Shown here: positions 1-6,805 of the stretch, piece after piece | Numbering within the stretch: the stretch's first letter is position 1 | How the letters are laid out: the number at the start of each line of letters is the position of its first letter | Source: Bacteroidales bacterium | GTDB lineage: Bacteria > Bacteroidota > Bacteroidia > Bacteroidales > WCHB1-69 | Length of the DNA: 19,014 bases | NCBI GenBank assembly: GCA_012519525.1 | Contig: JAAYQB010000161.1 | Coordinates: 1-19,014, forward strand | Direction of reading: 5' to 3' | The notes under the pieces: model-generated | What the model was told of the DNA's origin: nothing | Database searches by the model: none | The model's input: only the letters and a program-made list of their open reading frames with translations | Made by a program: the position numbers and the translations under genes

Positions 1-406
<406 letters not shown>

Positions 407-419
407 ATAATATCTCTTT

Positions 420-431
420 GCCCCGAAGGGC
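420..431 (-). other. UUCG-loop hairpin in the 16S leader
   Basis: On the minus strand GCCC-TTCG-GGGC forms a perfect 4-bp stem closed by a stable UUCG tetraloop, about 14 nt before the mature 16S end. It probably helps fold or process the precursor rRNA. The structure is seen directly; the role is inferred. Confidence 0.5.
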
Positions 432-519
432 GTTCTCTCTTTTTTTTGTGTCTGTCCTGAGCTTTGCTTTCTCTTTTCTCAAAAGATTTAGCGGGATATT
501 TGCTGCTGATCTCCATTCG

Positions 520-529
520 TTCAAAGAAC
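520..529 (-). promoter_or_regulatory. boxA-like antitermination site in rRNA leader
   Basis: The minus strand reads GTTCTTTGAA in the leader between the rRNA promoter and 16S. This resembles the boxA element bound by NusB/S10 in rRNA leaders (core TCTTT). It sits about 50 nt after the predicted transcription start, the usual place. The assignment rests on motif and position only. Confidence 0.45.
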
Positions 530-578
530 TTTTTCCCTTTCTTGAATCGCTTATTTTTGGCGCTTCGTTTTGGGATTG

Positions 579-611
579 CAAAAGTACAACTTTTTTCTTT
601 ATCTTAAACAA
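579..611 (-). promoter_or_regulatory. rRNA operon promoter (Bacteroidota type)
   Basis: On the minus strand the -7 element TACTTTTG (586 to 579) matches the Bacteroidota consensus TAnnTTTG recognised by the primary sigma factor of this phylum. A -33 TTG lies at 611-609, with a 22-nt spacer (consensus about 19-21). Transcription would start near 570, giving a leader of about 165 nt before 16S. The sequence upstream (612-650) is almost pure A/T, as expected for an UP-like region of a strong rRNA promoter. Confidence 0.75.
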
Positions 612-650
612 AATATTTTAAATATTTTTTATTATTCTAAATCGCTGAAT

Positions 651-704
651 AAAAAGCTATTATATAAATTAAACAAATTTTTCGTGGTGTCAAAATAGCT
701 TTTT
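651..704 (-). terminator. Perfect 11-bp inverted repeat, probable ribD terminator
   Basis: AAAAAGCTATT at 651-661 is exactly complementary to AATAGCTTTTT at 694-704, with a 32-nt loop. It lies 28 nt downstream of the ribD stop and about 40 nt upstream of the rRNA -33 box. On the minus strand the 3' arm ends in a run of T. The placement suits a terminator that keeps ribD transcription out of the rRNA operon. The large loop and low GC make this less certain than a classic rho-independent terminator. Confidence 0.45.
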
Positions 705-731
705 TGAAATTTTAAAAGGAAGAATTTGAAA

Positions 732-1796
732 TTATAAATGTAATTTATCGCATTTTTGTATGTGCAAAATTTTATCGTCTTCTATTGTCTCTATCTTATG
801 GGGTGAAAAAGGAATAGAAGGTGCCGACAATCCTTTGCCGAAGACTTTATTGCCTATTAATATACGTGCTTCGTCCCAACTATTTTTTAAAATGAATTTT
901 TCAAGCGTTTTTTTACCTCCTTCAATAATAATTGACTGGCATTTTATTTCATAAAGATAATGCAGCATTTCTTCAATATAATTAGCCGGATTTGACAATT
1001 TTACATATTGAACATTTCCATCTTTTTTATCATAAAGAGTATTAAAAATAATTGTAGGTTGTTTATTATCAAAGAAATGATAGAGCGTATTTTTTATTTT
1101 TTCATTAAAAAACGAAATGCGAATGGGATTTTTTCCGCTACCATAGCGTATATTTAATTGAGGGTTATCATTATAAACAGTATTAGCACCAACATAAATA
1201 GCATCCTCTTCGGCTCTCCATTTATGTACTTTGTATTTTAATGCTTCGTTGGTTATCCAATAACTTTCTCCTTTTTCTTTTAAAGATACATCTATGTCCA
1301 TAAAGCCATCAAGGGTTTGAGCCCATTTCAAAATAATATAAGGTCTGTGCTGTTGAAGAAAAGTAAAATATCGCTTATTTAATTGATAACATTCATTTTC
1401 TAATACACCTGTTTTCACTTCACAGCCATTTGATTTTAAAATTTCTATCCCTTTAGTAGCTACTTTTGGATTGACATCTATATTCCCAACAACGATTGTA
1501 GGTATTTTATGTTGTAAAATCAAATCGGTGCAGGGCGGTGTTTTTCCTTGATGACAGCAAGGTTCAAGATTGACATACAAAGTGGACGACAAAAGTAAAC
1601 TTTTATCTTTAACAGACTGTATAGCATTTACTTCTGCGTGAGAATTTCCATAACAAGCATGAAATCCTTCACCAATAATAGTACCGTCATGCACTATCAC
1701 ACAACCCACTAATGGATTAGGGGCTACATTTCCTTTTCCATGTTTGGCGATGTCAATACATCGTTGCATGTATTTATTATCTATAGAATTCAACAT
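732..1796 (-). CDS. ribD: Bifunctional riboflavin deaminase/reductase RibD
   Basis: RibD carries out two successive steps of riboflavin synthesis in the cytoplasm: deamination of diaminohydroxyphosphoribosylaminopyrimidine, then NADPH-dependent reduction of the ribosyl side chain. The 354-aa protein has the normal length and two-domain order. The N-terminal cytidine-deaminase-like domain (about 5-145) shows HAE at 53-55 and PCCHQGKTPPC at 79-89, giving zinc ligands H53, C80 and C89 and catalytic E55. The C-terminal reductase domain opens at about 157 with KWAQTLDG and carries a GGKKTLEKF segment near its end. The first ATG was chosen because a -7 promoter element lies 43 nt upstream; a second Met at codon 10 is possible. 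Other rib genes are not adjacent. Confidence 0.95.
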   Translation of the reverse strand: MLNSIDNKYMQRCIDIAKHGKGNVAPNPLVGCVIVHDGTIIGEGFHACYGNSHAEVNAIQSVKDKSLLLSSTLYVNLEPCCHQGKTPPCTDLILQHKIPTIVVGNIDVNPKVATKGIEILKSNGCEVKTGVLENECYQLNKRYFTFLQQHRPYIILKWAQTLDGFMDIDVSLKEKGESYWITNEALKYKVHKWRAEEDAIYVGANTVYNDNPQLNIRYGSGKNPIRISFFNEKIKNTLYHFFDNKQPTIIFNTLYDKKDGNVQYVKLSNPANYIEEMLHYLYEIKCQSIIIEGGKKTLEKFILKNSWDEARILIGNKVFGKGLSAPSIPFSPHKIETIEDDKILHIQKCDKLHL

Positions 1797-1838
1797 CAGT
1801 ATTTTATCTATTATCTTTTAATGAGTCGTATTTTTATG

Positions 1839-1846
1839 CAAAAATA
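1839..1846 (-). promoter_or_regulatory. -7 promoter element for ribD
   Basis: The minus strand reads TATTTTTG, an exact TAnnTTTG match, 43 nt before the ribD ATG. No TTG is seen at the expected -33 distance, so only the -7 half is supported. It is divergent from, and about 43 bp away from, the elbB promoter element. Confidence 0.5.
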
Positions 1847-1865
1847 GGATAATTTTTTATAAAAC

Positions 1866-1896
1866 TTGTATCTTTTTCAAAAATATTATATCTTTG
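1866..1896 (+). promoter_or_regulatory. Promoter for elbB-like gene
   Basis: TTG (1866-1868), a 20-nt spacer, and TATCTTTG (1889-1896) match both halves of the Bacteroidota promoter (TTG-N19-21-TAnnTTTG). The predicted start is near 1903, leaving an AT-rich leader of about 65 nt before the ATG at 1970. Confidence 0.7.
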
Positions 1897-1969
1897 CAGT
1901 ACTATAATCTTACAAATTATAACAACTATTTATTCAAAAACTCTCTATTAATAAAAAAATAATATAAAA

Positions 1970-2617
1970 ATGAAAAAATTTGCAGTTATTATTAGCGGCT
2001 GCGGAAATATGGACGGAGCCGAAATACATGAAACTCTCATGACATTACTTGCTATTGAAAAGAAAGAATGTGAATATGAATTGTTTGCACCTGACAAAGA
2101 ACAACACCATGTTATTAATCACCTTACAAAAAAAGAAATGCCCGAAAAACGAAATATGTTAGTAGAGGCTGCTCGAATTGCTCGTGGTAATATAAAAGAT
2201 ATTTCAGCGTTTTCTATCAAAAATTTTGATGCTGTAGTATTCCCGGGCGGATACGGTGTTGCTAAAAACTTTTTTACTTATGCTTTTGATGGTATCAACG
2301 CTAAAGTTTTACCTGAAATCGAAAAAATAATTAAAGACACACATGCTGCCGGCAAACCTATAGGTGCTTTGTGTATCTCCCCCGTTTTAATAGCAAAAGT
2401 CTTAGGTGATGTTACGGTAACAATAGGACATGACAAAAACACTACGGACGATATTATCAGCATGGGTGCCAATCACATCAATTCCGCACCAACAGATGTT
2501 GTTTCCGATAGAAAAAATAAAATATTTACCACTCCTTGTTATATGCTCAATGCACGTTTAGTAGAGATTGCCGAAGGTGTTGAAAATTTAATCGAAACTA
2601 TGTTGCAAGACATGTAA
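1970..2617 (+). CDS. elbB: ElbB-like DJ-1/PfpI family protein (glyoxalase III-like)
   Basis: This 215-aa cytoplasmic protein belongs to the DJ-1/PfpI (class I amidotransferase-like) superfamily, closest by pattern to ElbB/YhbL. It opens with KKFAVIISGCGNMDGAEIHE, the ElbB N-terminus with its strand and conserved Glu. VVFPGGYGVAKN lies at about residues 90-100. The nucleophile elbow GALCISP places the reactive cysteine at C135. E. coli ElbB is reported to have glyoxalase III activity and was historically linked to isoprenoid biosynthesis; the physiological role is unsettled. The gene stands alone with its own promoter and converges on deoC, with only 23 nt between the stops. Family assignment is firm; substrate is unknown. 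Confidence 0.88.
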   Translation: MKKFAVIISGCGNMDGAEIHETLMTLLAIEKKECEYELFAPDKEQHHVINHLTKKEMPEKRNMLVEAARIARGNIKDISAFSIKNFDAVVFPGGYGVAKNFFTYAFDGINAKVLPEIEKIIKDTHAAGKPIGALCISPVLIAKVLGDVTVTIGHDKNTTDDIISMGANHINSAPTDVVSDRKNKIFTTPCYMLNARLVEIAEGVENLIETMLQDM

Positions 2618-2630
2618 TCTGAAAATCAGA
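2618..2630. terminator. Small hairpin between convergent elbB and deoC
   Basis: TCTGA-AAA-TCAGA forms a perfect 5-bp stem starting immediately after the elbB stop, followed by A-rich sequence. It occupies half of the 23-nt gap between the two convergent genes. It could act in either direction, but no clear T-tract follows on either strand, so this is a weak call. Confidence 0.3.
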
Positions 2631-2640
2631 AAATTATTTT

Positions 2641-3456
2641 CTATTTCAATTGCTTTATTTTATCGTACAAATTATCGGCTAATCGGCTAGCTCCAATGCG
2701 GAAATATTGTTGATTCATCCATTTTTCTCCTAGTATTTCATATAATAAATGAATGTATTGTTTTGCCATCAGTTCATTTGTTACTCCTCCGGATACTTTT
2801 ACTCCCACTTGTTTCCCTGTTTGCTCATAATGTTTTTTAACAGCCAAAAGCATGGTTGTGAAACTCTCCGGACTTGCATTTACTGCAATCTTTCCCGTTG
2901 ATGTTTTAATAAAATCGGCTCCTGCATCCATGGCTATTTCAGAAGCTTTATAAATATTACTAACACTTTGTAATTCTCCTACTTCTAAAATAACTTTCAA
3001 CATTGTATCTTTACAAACTTCTTTTACCGCTGCTATTTCATCGAAAACTTCGGTATAATTTCCTTCCAAAAATTTTCCCCTCGAAATAACCAAATCTATT
3101 TCATCAACTCCTTCACTAATAAGATATTCTACCTCAGCTATTTTCAAACCAATTGGTATTTGTCCGGCAGGAAATCCACCTGCTACACAAGCTACTTTTA
3201 CTTTTGTTTTCTTTAAATAATTTTTAGCTTTCGCACAAAATATAGGATACAAACAAACAGATGCTGTTGTAGGGCGGTAATAATGAGCTGCTTTCTCACA
3301 CAATGACAAAATATCATTCGTAGTATTACTCCCTTCTAAAGTCGTTAAGTCAATACAACTTAAAGCAAAATTCAACAACTCTTTATTTGAAAAATAAACA
3401 AACTCTTTAGCAGCTACTTGTTGAATTAATCGGGTAACGCAAGCACTTTCTATCAT
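2641..3456 (-). CDS. deoC: Deoxyribose-phosphate aldolase DeoC
   Basis: DeoC cleaves 2-deoxyribose-5-phosphate to acetaldehyde and glyceraldehyde-3-phosphate in deoxynucleoside catabolism. The 271-aa TIM-barrel protein shows the family blocks in order: CIDLTTL (about 34-40), VACVAGGFPAGQ (about 89-100), EIDLVI, VILEVGEL, and ADFIKTSTGK with Schiff-base lysine K184. The second active-site lysine is K220 in VGVKVSGG, and FRIGAS is the phosphate-binding end. The N-terminus matches the length seen in Bacteroidales homologues, so the ATG at 3456 is favoured. No other deo gene is adjacent. A strong hairpin ends only about 12-14 nt before this start, so expression may depend on read-through from the upstream secreted-protein gene. 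Confidence 0.95.
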   Translation of the reverse strand: MIESACVTRLIQQVAAKEFVYFSNKELLNFALSCIDLTTLEGSNTTNDILSLCEKAAHYYRPTTASVCLYPIFCAKAKNYLKKTKVKVACVAGGFPAGQIPIGLKIAEVEYLISEGVDEIDLVISRGKFLEGNYTEVFDEIAAVKEVCKDTMLKVILEVGELQSVSNIYKASEIAMDAGADFIKTSTGKIAVNASPESFTTMLLAVKKHYEQTGKQVGVKVSGGVTNELMAKQYIHLLYEILGEKWMNQQYFRIGASRLADNLYDKIKQLK

Positions 3457-3469
3457 AAGATTATAATTA

Positions 3470-3498
3470 AAAAGGTGGCTTATTTTGAGCCACCTTTT
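3470..3498 (-). terminator. Strong stem-loop between the T9SS cargo gene and deoC
   Basis: AAAAGGTGGCT (3470-3480), a 7-nt loop, and AGCCACCTTTT (3488-3498) form a perfect 11-bp stem with a GC core flanked by A and T runs, the layout of a rho-independent terminator that could work on both strands. On the minus strand it follows the T9SS cargo gene stop by 22 nt, and its T-tract ends about 12 nt before the deoC ATG. It is either a terminator for the upstream gene or an attenuator for deoC. Confidence 0.8.
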
Positions 3499-3520
3499 GT
3501 ATATTTATGTATAGGATAAA

Positions 3521-4213
3521 TTATTTATTAATTAGAATTTTCTTTGTTTCTACATTGTTACCATTTTGTATTTTAATAAAATACATTCCATTGCTAAAAT
3601 CAGAAACATTTACTTGTAATAAATCGGATGTGCTATCTATTTTTCTCACCATTTTACCAAGTATATTATAAATGTAAACGGTAGCATTATTGGTGTTTTT
3701 TATACTAATAACATCTTTTGCAGGATTAGGATACACCATGGTCTCTACTCTGCTTACTTCTGCTATACCGGTAGATACTGTAAAATTAGCACATGCAGGC
3801 TCACTAATTTCTTGCTCAACTCCGGAACGATAAACTTTTGTTATATCGAAGCACCATGTATTGCTTGCTTTAAACTCACTAGATGCCACTTGTAGCTCTT
3901 GCAAATCAATCATAGAAGTGTCTCCCGGTTGCATTGCTTTATTCAAAGTAATTGATAGAGCAAATTTTGTTTCTCCTTCTATAATCATTGCCATTTTCAT
4001 AGAATCTCCGGCATTCAACACATCTCCATTATTGGTAAATTGAATCACAAGAGGAAATTGAATTTGCGGAGGTGGATTAGAGGGAAAATTGAAAGACTGC
4101 CCGTCTAAATAGTAAAGTTTACCATCATATACTAATAGAATGTTTGTTACTTTTTGTGCATTTATCATTGAAAATGCAGCTACTAATGTGAATAATAAAA
4201 TAAATCTTTTCAT
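3521..4213 (-). CDS. Secreted protein with T9SS type A sorting domain
   Basis: A 230-aa exported protein of unknown function. Residues 1-19 are a signal peptide (MKRFILLFTLVAAFSMINA, cleavage before Q20). The middle (about 20-150) is a beta-rich region with FPLVIQFTNNGDVLNAGDS and repeated hydrophobic strands, resembling an immunoglobulin-like fold. I see no catalytic motif, only two cysteines around 120-140. From Y161 the segment YPNPAKDVISI, then VYIYNILGKMVRKI and FSNGMYFIKI, is a textbook type IX secretion C-terminal sorting domain (Por_Secre_tail). The product is therefore expected to cross the outer membrane by T9SS and be released or surface-anchored. Its small size makes the domain before the tag short. 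It appears to be monocistronic, ending in the stem-loop at 3470-3498. Confidence 0.88.
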   Translation of the reverse strand: MKRFILLFTLVAAFSMINAQKVTNILLVYDGKLYYLDGQSFNFPSNPPPQIQFPLVIQFTNNGDVLNAGDSMKMAMIIEGETKFALSITLNKAMQPGDTSMIDLQELQVASSEFKASNTWCFDITKVYRSGVEQEISEPACANFTVSTGIAEVSRVETMVYPNPAKDVISIKNTNNATVYIYNILGKMVRKIDSTSDLLQVNVSDFSNGMYFIKIQNGNNVETKKILINK

Positions 4214-4247
4214 TTTCGTAATATTTTAATTTTATTTTAATTTTTTA

Positions 4248-4255
4248 CAAAAATA
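4248..4255 (-). promoter_or_regulatory. -7 promoter element for the T9SS cargo gene
   Basis: The minus strand reads TATTTTTG, an exact TAnnTTTG match, 35 nt upstream of the ATG at 4213. No TTG stands at the expected -33 distance. Confidence 0.45.
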
Positions 4256-4321
4256 CAATTTATATTAATACCATTGCACACTATTTTTTATATTTTATTC
4301 AAAAAATAAAAATAAAGTGAT

Positions 4322-4329
4322 TACTTTTG
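4322..4329 (+). promoter_or_regulatory. -7 promoter element for tadA, also sets its start codon
   Basis: TACTTTTG fits TAnnTTTG and lies 15 nt before the ATG at 4344. If used, transcription begins around 4335, which rules out the upstream in-frame GTG at 4317 as a start and makes the tadA leader very short (under about 10 nt). No good -33 TTG is visible. Confidence 0.45.
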
Positions 4330-4343
4330 TAAAATTTTCAATT

Positions 4344-4778
4344 ATGATAGACGACGAATATTATATGCGTGCTGCATTAGTCGAAGCCGAAAGGGCTTTA
4401 GAAAAAGATGAAATTCCAATTGGGGCTATCATTGTTTGCAATGATAAAATTATAGCAAAAGCCCATAATCTTACTGAAAGTCTTTGTGATACAACCGCCC
4501 ATGCCGAAATGCAAGCATTTACATCTGCTTTTGCTTATTTAGGAAGTAAATATCTAAAAGACTGTACTTTATACGTAACATTAGAGCCTTGTGTCATGTG
4601 TGCCGGAGCTGCTTACTGGACTCAAATCGATAGAGTGGTATTTGGTGCTTACGACCTAAAACACACCACTATTAAGAATAAAAAACAACTCTATCATCCT
4701 CAAACAAAAATAACAGGCGGAATATTAGCTGACGAATGCGCCGCCATCTTGACGCGTTTTTTTAAAATGAAAAGATAA
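4344..4778 (+). CDS. tadA: tRNA-specific adenosine deaminase TadA
   Basis: TadA converts adenosine to inosine at the wobble position (A34) of tRNA-Arg(ACG), an essential modification. The 144-aa protein is a compact single-domain cytidine-deaminase-fold zinc enzyme. HAE at 53-55 and PCVMC at 82-86 supply ligands H53, C83 and C86 and the catalytic glutamate E55. TLYVTLEPCVMCAGA and RVVFGA are family blocks. I chose the ATG at 4344 because MIDDEYYMRAALVEA matches the usual TadA N-terminus and a promoter -7 box lies inside the longer GTG version (4317). A guanine or cytosine deaminase is the main alternative, but the CAGA after the second motif favours TadA. It stands alone between divergent and downstream promoters. 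Confidence 0.9.
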   Translation: MIDDEYYMRAALVEAERALEKDEIPIGAIIVCNDKIIAKAHNLTESLCDTTAHAEMQAFTSAFAYLGSKYLKDCTLYVTLEPCVMCAGAAYWTQIDRVVFGAYDLKHTTIKNKKQLYHPQTKITGGILADECAAILTRFFKMKR

Positions 4779-4818
4779 GTACTTATCTAATTGGGATAAA
4801 AAACATTGTTTTTTTTTA

Positions 4819-4826
4819 TATCTTTG
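4819..4826 (+). promoter_or_regulatory. -7 promoter element for ptb-exoA
   Basis: TATCTTTG matches TAnnTTTG in the 97-nt gap between tadA and ptb. The nearest TTGs (4791-4793 and 4806-4808) give spacers of 25 and 10 nt, both outside the usual range, so only the -7 box is well supported. The leader to the GTG at 4876 would be about 43 nt. Confidence 0.5.
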
Positions 4827-4875
4827 CGTAAACAAAAATCATTTATAAAAATAACAAAAAAAACAATAATTTATC

Positions 4876-5784
4876 GTGAGTATTAGTAAGTTAGACCAAA
4901 TGGTAGAAGTGGTTAAATCCAACCCGAAAAAAAGATTAGTGGCAGCTTATGCCAACGACGCTCATACAATAGAAGCTATTTATCATGCTATTGAAAACAA
5001 TATAGTTGATGCAACCTTAGTAGGCGATGAAGCAACTATCAACAATGTTTGCAAAGAATTAGGCTTTGATGTTTCAAAATTCAAAATTGTTCAAGAAGCC
5101 GACGAAAACAAAGCAGGTCCTAAGGCAGTTGCTCTTATTAATGAAGGCGAAGGCAATATATTGATGAAAGGGCTATTAAGTACCGACAAATATATGCGTG
5201 CTATTTTAAACAAAGAAAACGGATTAATGCCTGGTGCAAAAGCTGTTTTATCGCATGCAACAATCATTGAAACACCAGCTTATCATAAACTGATAATTTG
5301 TGGCGATGTTGCTGTAATACCTGCTCCCGATCTTAATCAAAAAGTTGCTATTACTAATTATTTAATAAAAATAGCACACAAATTAGAAATTTCACAACCC
5401 AAGGTTGCTTTAGTTGCCGCTACGGAACAAATGTTAGTAGGAATGCCGGCTTGCATTGATGCGGCTATTATTTCTAAAATGGCAGACAGAGGTCAAATAA
5501 AAGGTGCTTTAATTGACGGACCCCTTGCTTTAGATGTTACCTTAGACAAAGAAAGTGCTCAGATAAAGAAACTTGCAAGCCAAGTGGCAGGCGATGCCGA
5601 TTGCTTAGTGTTTCCAAATATTGAGGCAGGAAATGTTTTTTATAAAACTTGCACTAAGTTAGCAGGCGGAGAATTAGCAGCTATGGTATGTGGTGCCAAG
5701 GTACCTTGTATTCTCACTTCGCGTGGCGACTCGGCAAAATCGAAAAACTATTCCATTGCACTTGCTGCTTTGATGGCAAATTAA
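4876..5784 (+). CDS. ptb: Phosphate butyryltransferase (phosphate acetyl/butyryl transferase family)
   Basis: This enzyme transfers the acyl group between butyryl-CoA and phosphate, giving butyryl-phosphate for ATP formation by butyrate kinase. The 302-aa length is typical of Ptb. Recognisable blocks are KKRLVAAYANDAHTIEAI near the N-terminus, LVGDEATI, the phosphate-binding MKGLLSTDKYMRAIL (about 97-111), ALIDGPLALDVTL, and DCLVFPNIEAGNVFYK near the C-terminus. The start is GTG; the next in-frame ATG (codon 9) would remove part of helix 1. No butyrate kinase lies beside it, although ptb and buk are often neighbours. Instead exoA follows after 10 nt, so the two are probably cotranscribed. A phosphotransacetylase or branched-chain acyl specificity cannot be excluded. 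Confidence 0.85.
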   Translation: MSISKLDQMVEVVKSNPKKRLVAAYANDAHTIEAIYHAIENNIVDATLVGDEATINNVCKELGFDVSKFKIVQEADENKAGPKAVALINEGEGNILMKGLLSTDKYMRAILNKENGLMPGAKAVLSHATIIETPAYHKLIICGDVAVIPAPDLNQKVAITNYLIKIAHKLEISQPKVALVAATEQMLVGMPACIDAAIISKMADRGQIKGALIDGPLALDVTLDKESAQIKKLASQVAGDADCLVFPNIEAGNVFYKTCTKLAGGELAAMVCGAKVPCILTSRGDSAKSKNYSIALAALMAN

Positions 5785-5794
5785 TTTTAAACAC

Positions 5795-6559
5795 ATGGTT
5801 ATTATTACATATAATGTTAATGGCATTCGCGCTGCTATTAATAAAGGTTTTCTAAATTGGTTAGAAGAAACCAATCCTGATGTGGTTTGCCTACAAGAAA
5901 CCAAAGCTCAACCTGACCAAATACCTGTTTTGCAATTTCAACAATTAGGATATCATACTTATATGCTTTCGGCAAAAAAGAAAGGATATAGCGGTGTGGC
6001 TATTTTAACCAAACAACAACCCGACAATGTTGTTTATGGAATGGATATGCCTCTCTATGACAATGAGGGCAGACTACTAAGAGCTGATTATGGCGATATG
6101 TCAATCATCAGTGTTTATCATCCGTCGGGAAGTAGCGGCGACGAAAGACAAGCGTTTAAAATGCAATGGTTGGATGATTTTCAACATTATATCCATCAGT
6201 TACTGAAAATTAGAAAGAAATTAATAGTTTCAGGCGACTACAACATCTGTCATAAACCCATTGACATTCATGACCCAATACGCAATGCAACCTCATCGGG
6301 TTTTCTTCCCGAAGAAAGAGAATGGATTGACGGTTTTATAAAAAGCGGATTTATTGATACTTTTCGTTATTTCAATCAAGAGCCTCATCAATACACGTGG
6401 TGGAGTTATCGTGCGAATGCTCGTGCAAAAAATTTAGGCTGGCGCATTGATTATAACATGGCTTCGCTATCAATGGAAAGTTTCTTAAAACGTTCCGTTA
6501 TTCTGCCAATGGCAATGCATTCGGATCATTGTCCGGTATTGCTTGAAATAAGTAAATAA
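5795..6559 (+). CDS. xth: Exodeoxyribonuclease III / AP endonuclease
   Basis: An ExoIII/ExoA-type enzyme that cuts DNA at abasic sites and has 3'-5' exonuclease and 3'-phosphatase activity in base-excision repair. The 254-aa protein matches the family in length. All active-site blocks are present: ITYNVNGIRAA (N7), CLQETKA with metal-binding E35, SVYHPSG, the catalytic GDYNICH, GWRIDYNM, and the C-terminal SDHCPVLL with the catalytic His. It begins 10 nt after ptb with no room for a separate promoter, so it is read from the ptb transcript. A second repair gene, nth, is in the convergent operon downstream. Confidence 0.95.
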   Translation: MVIITYNVNGIRAAINKGFLNWLEETNPDVVCLQETKAQPDQIPVLQFQQLGYHTYMLSAKKKGYSGVAILTKQQPDNVVYGMDMPLYDNEGRLLRADYGDMSIISVYHPSGSSGDERQAFKMQWLDDFQHYIHQLLKIRKKLIVSGDYNICHKPIDIHDPIRNATSSGFLPEEREWIDGFIKSGFIDTFRYFNQEPHQYTWWSYRANARAKNLGWRIDYNMASLSMESFLKRSVILPMAMHSDHCPVLLEISK

Positions 6560-6589
6560 AAGGAAAAAGTCAAAGTATTAGTTATTGAT

Positions 6590-6613
6590 AAAGAATAAAG
6601 TACCTGATTCTTT
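6590..6613 (+). terminator. Candidate terminator hairpin after exoA
   Basis: AAAGAAT (6590-6596), a 10-nt loop and ATTCTTT (6607-6613) form a perfect 7-bp stem 30 nt after the exoA stop, followed by a T-rich stretch. The stem is AT-rich and weak, so confidence is low. Confidence 0.3.
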
Positions 6614-6672
6614 TGTCTTTACTATTTCGATAGACTTAGAATAATTAATAAGACTAACTATGACTTTTTTAC

Positions 6673-6691
6673 AAGGATATTTTTTATCCTT
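6673..6691. terminator. Candidate bidirectional hairpin between exoA and ansA
   Basis: AAGGATA (6673-6679), loop TTTTT, and TATCCTT (6685-6691) form a perfect 7-bp stem in the middle of the 246-nt convergent gap. The plus strand continues with scattered T-runs. Apart from these two hairpins and several A/T tracts, nothing else is seen in 6560-6805. Confidence 0.35.
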
Positions 6692-6805
6692 TTCAAGCGA
6701 TAAATCTTTTTTTAAAAATATAAAATTACTCGACATAGGCATTTCTTGTTAATTGTTTTCTAAAAAAACGACAACTTTTCATATTTATTATAAAAAAACA
6801 AATAA

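Noticed and set aside
1970..2617. PfpI-type intracellular protease
   Set aside because: The N-terminus and the GALCISP elbow follow ElbB, and protease activity is not supported by the sequence.
4317..4343. GTG start giving tadA nine extra N-terminal residues
   Set aside because: The extension contains a -7 promoter box, and the family N-terminus begins at the ATG at 4344.
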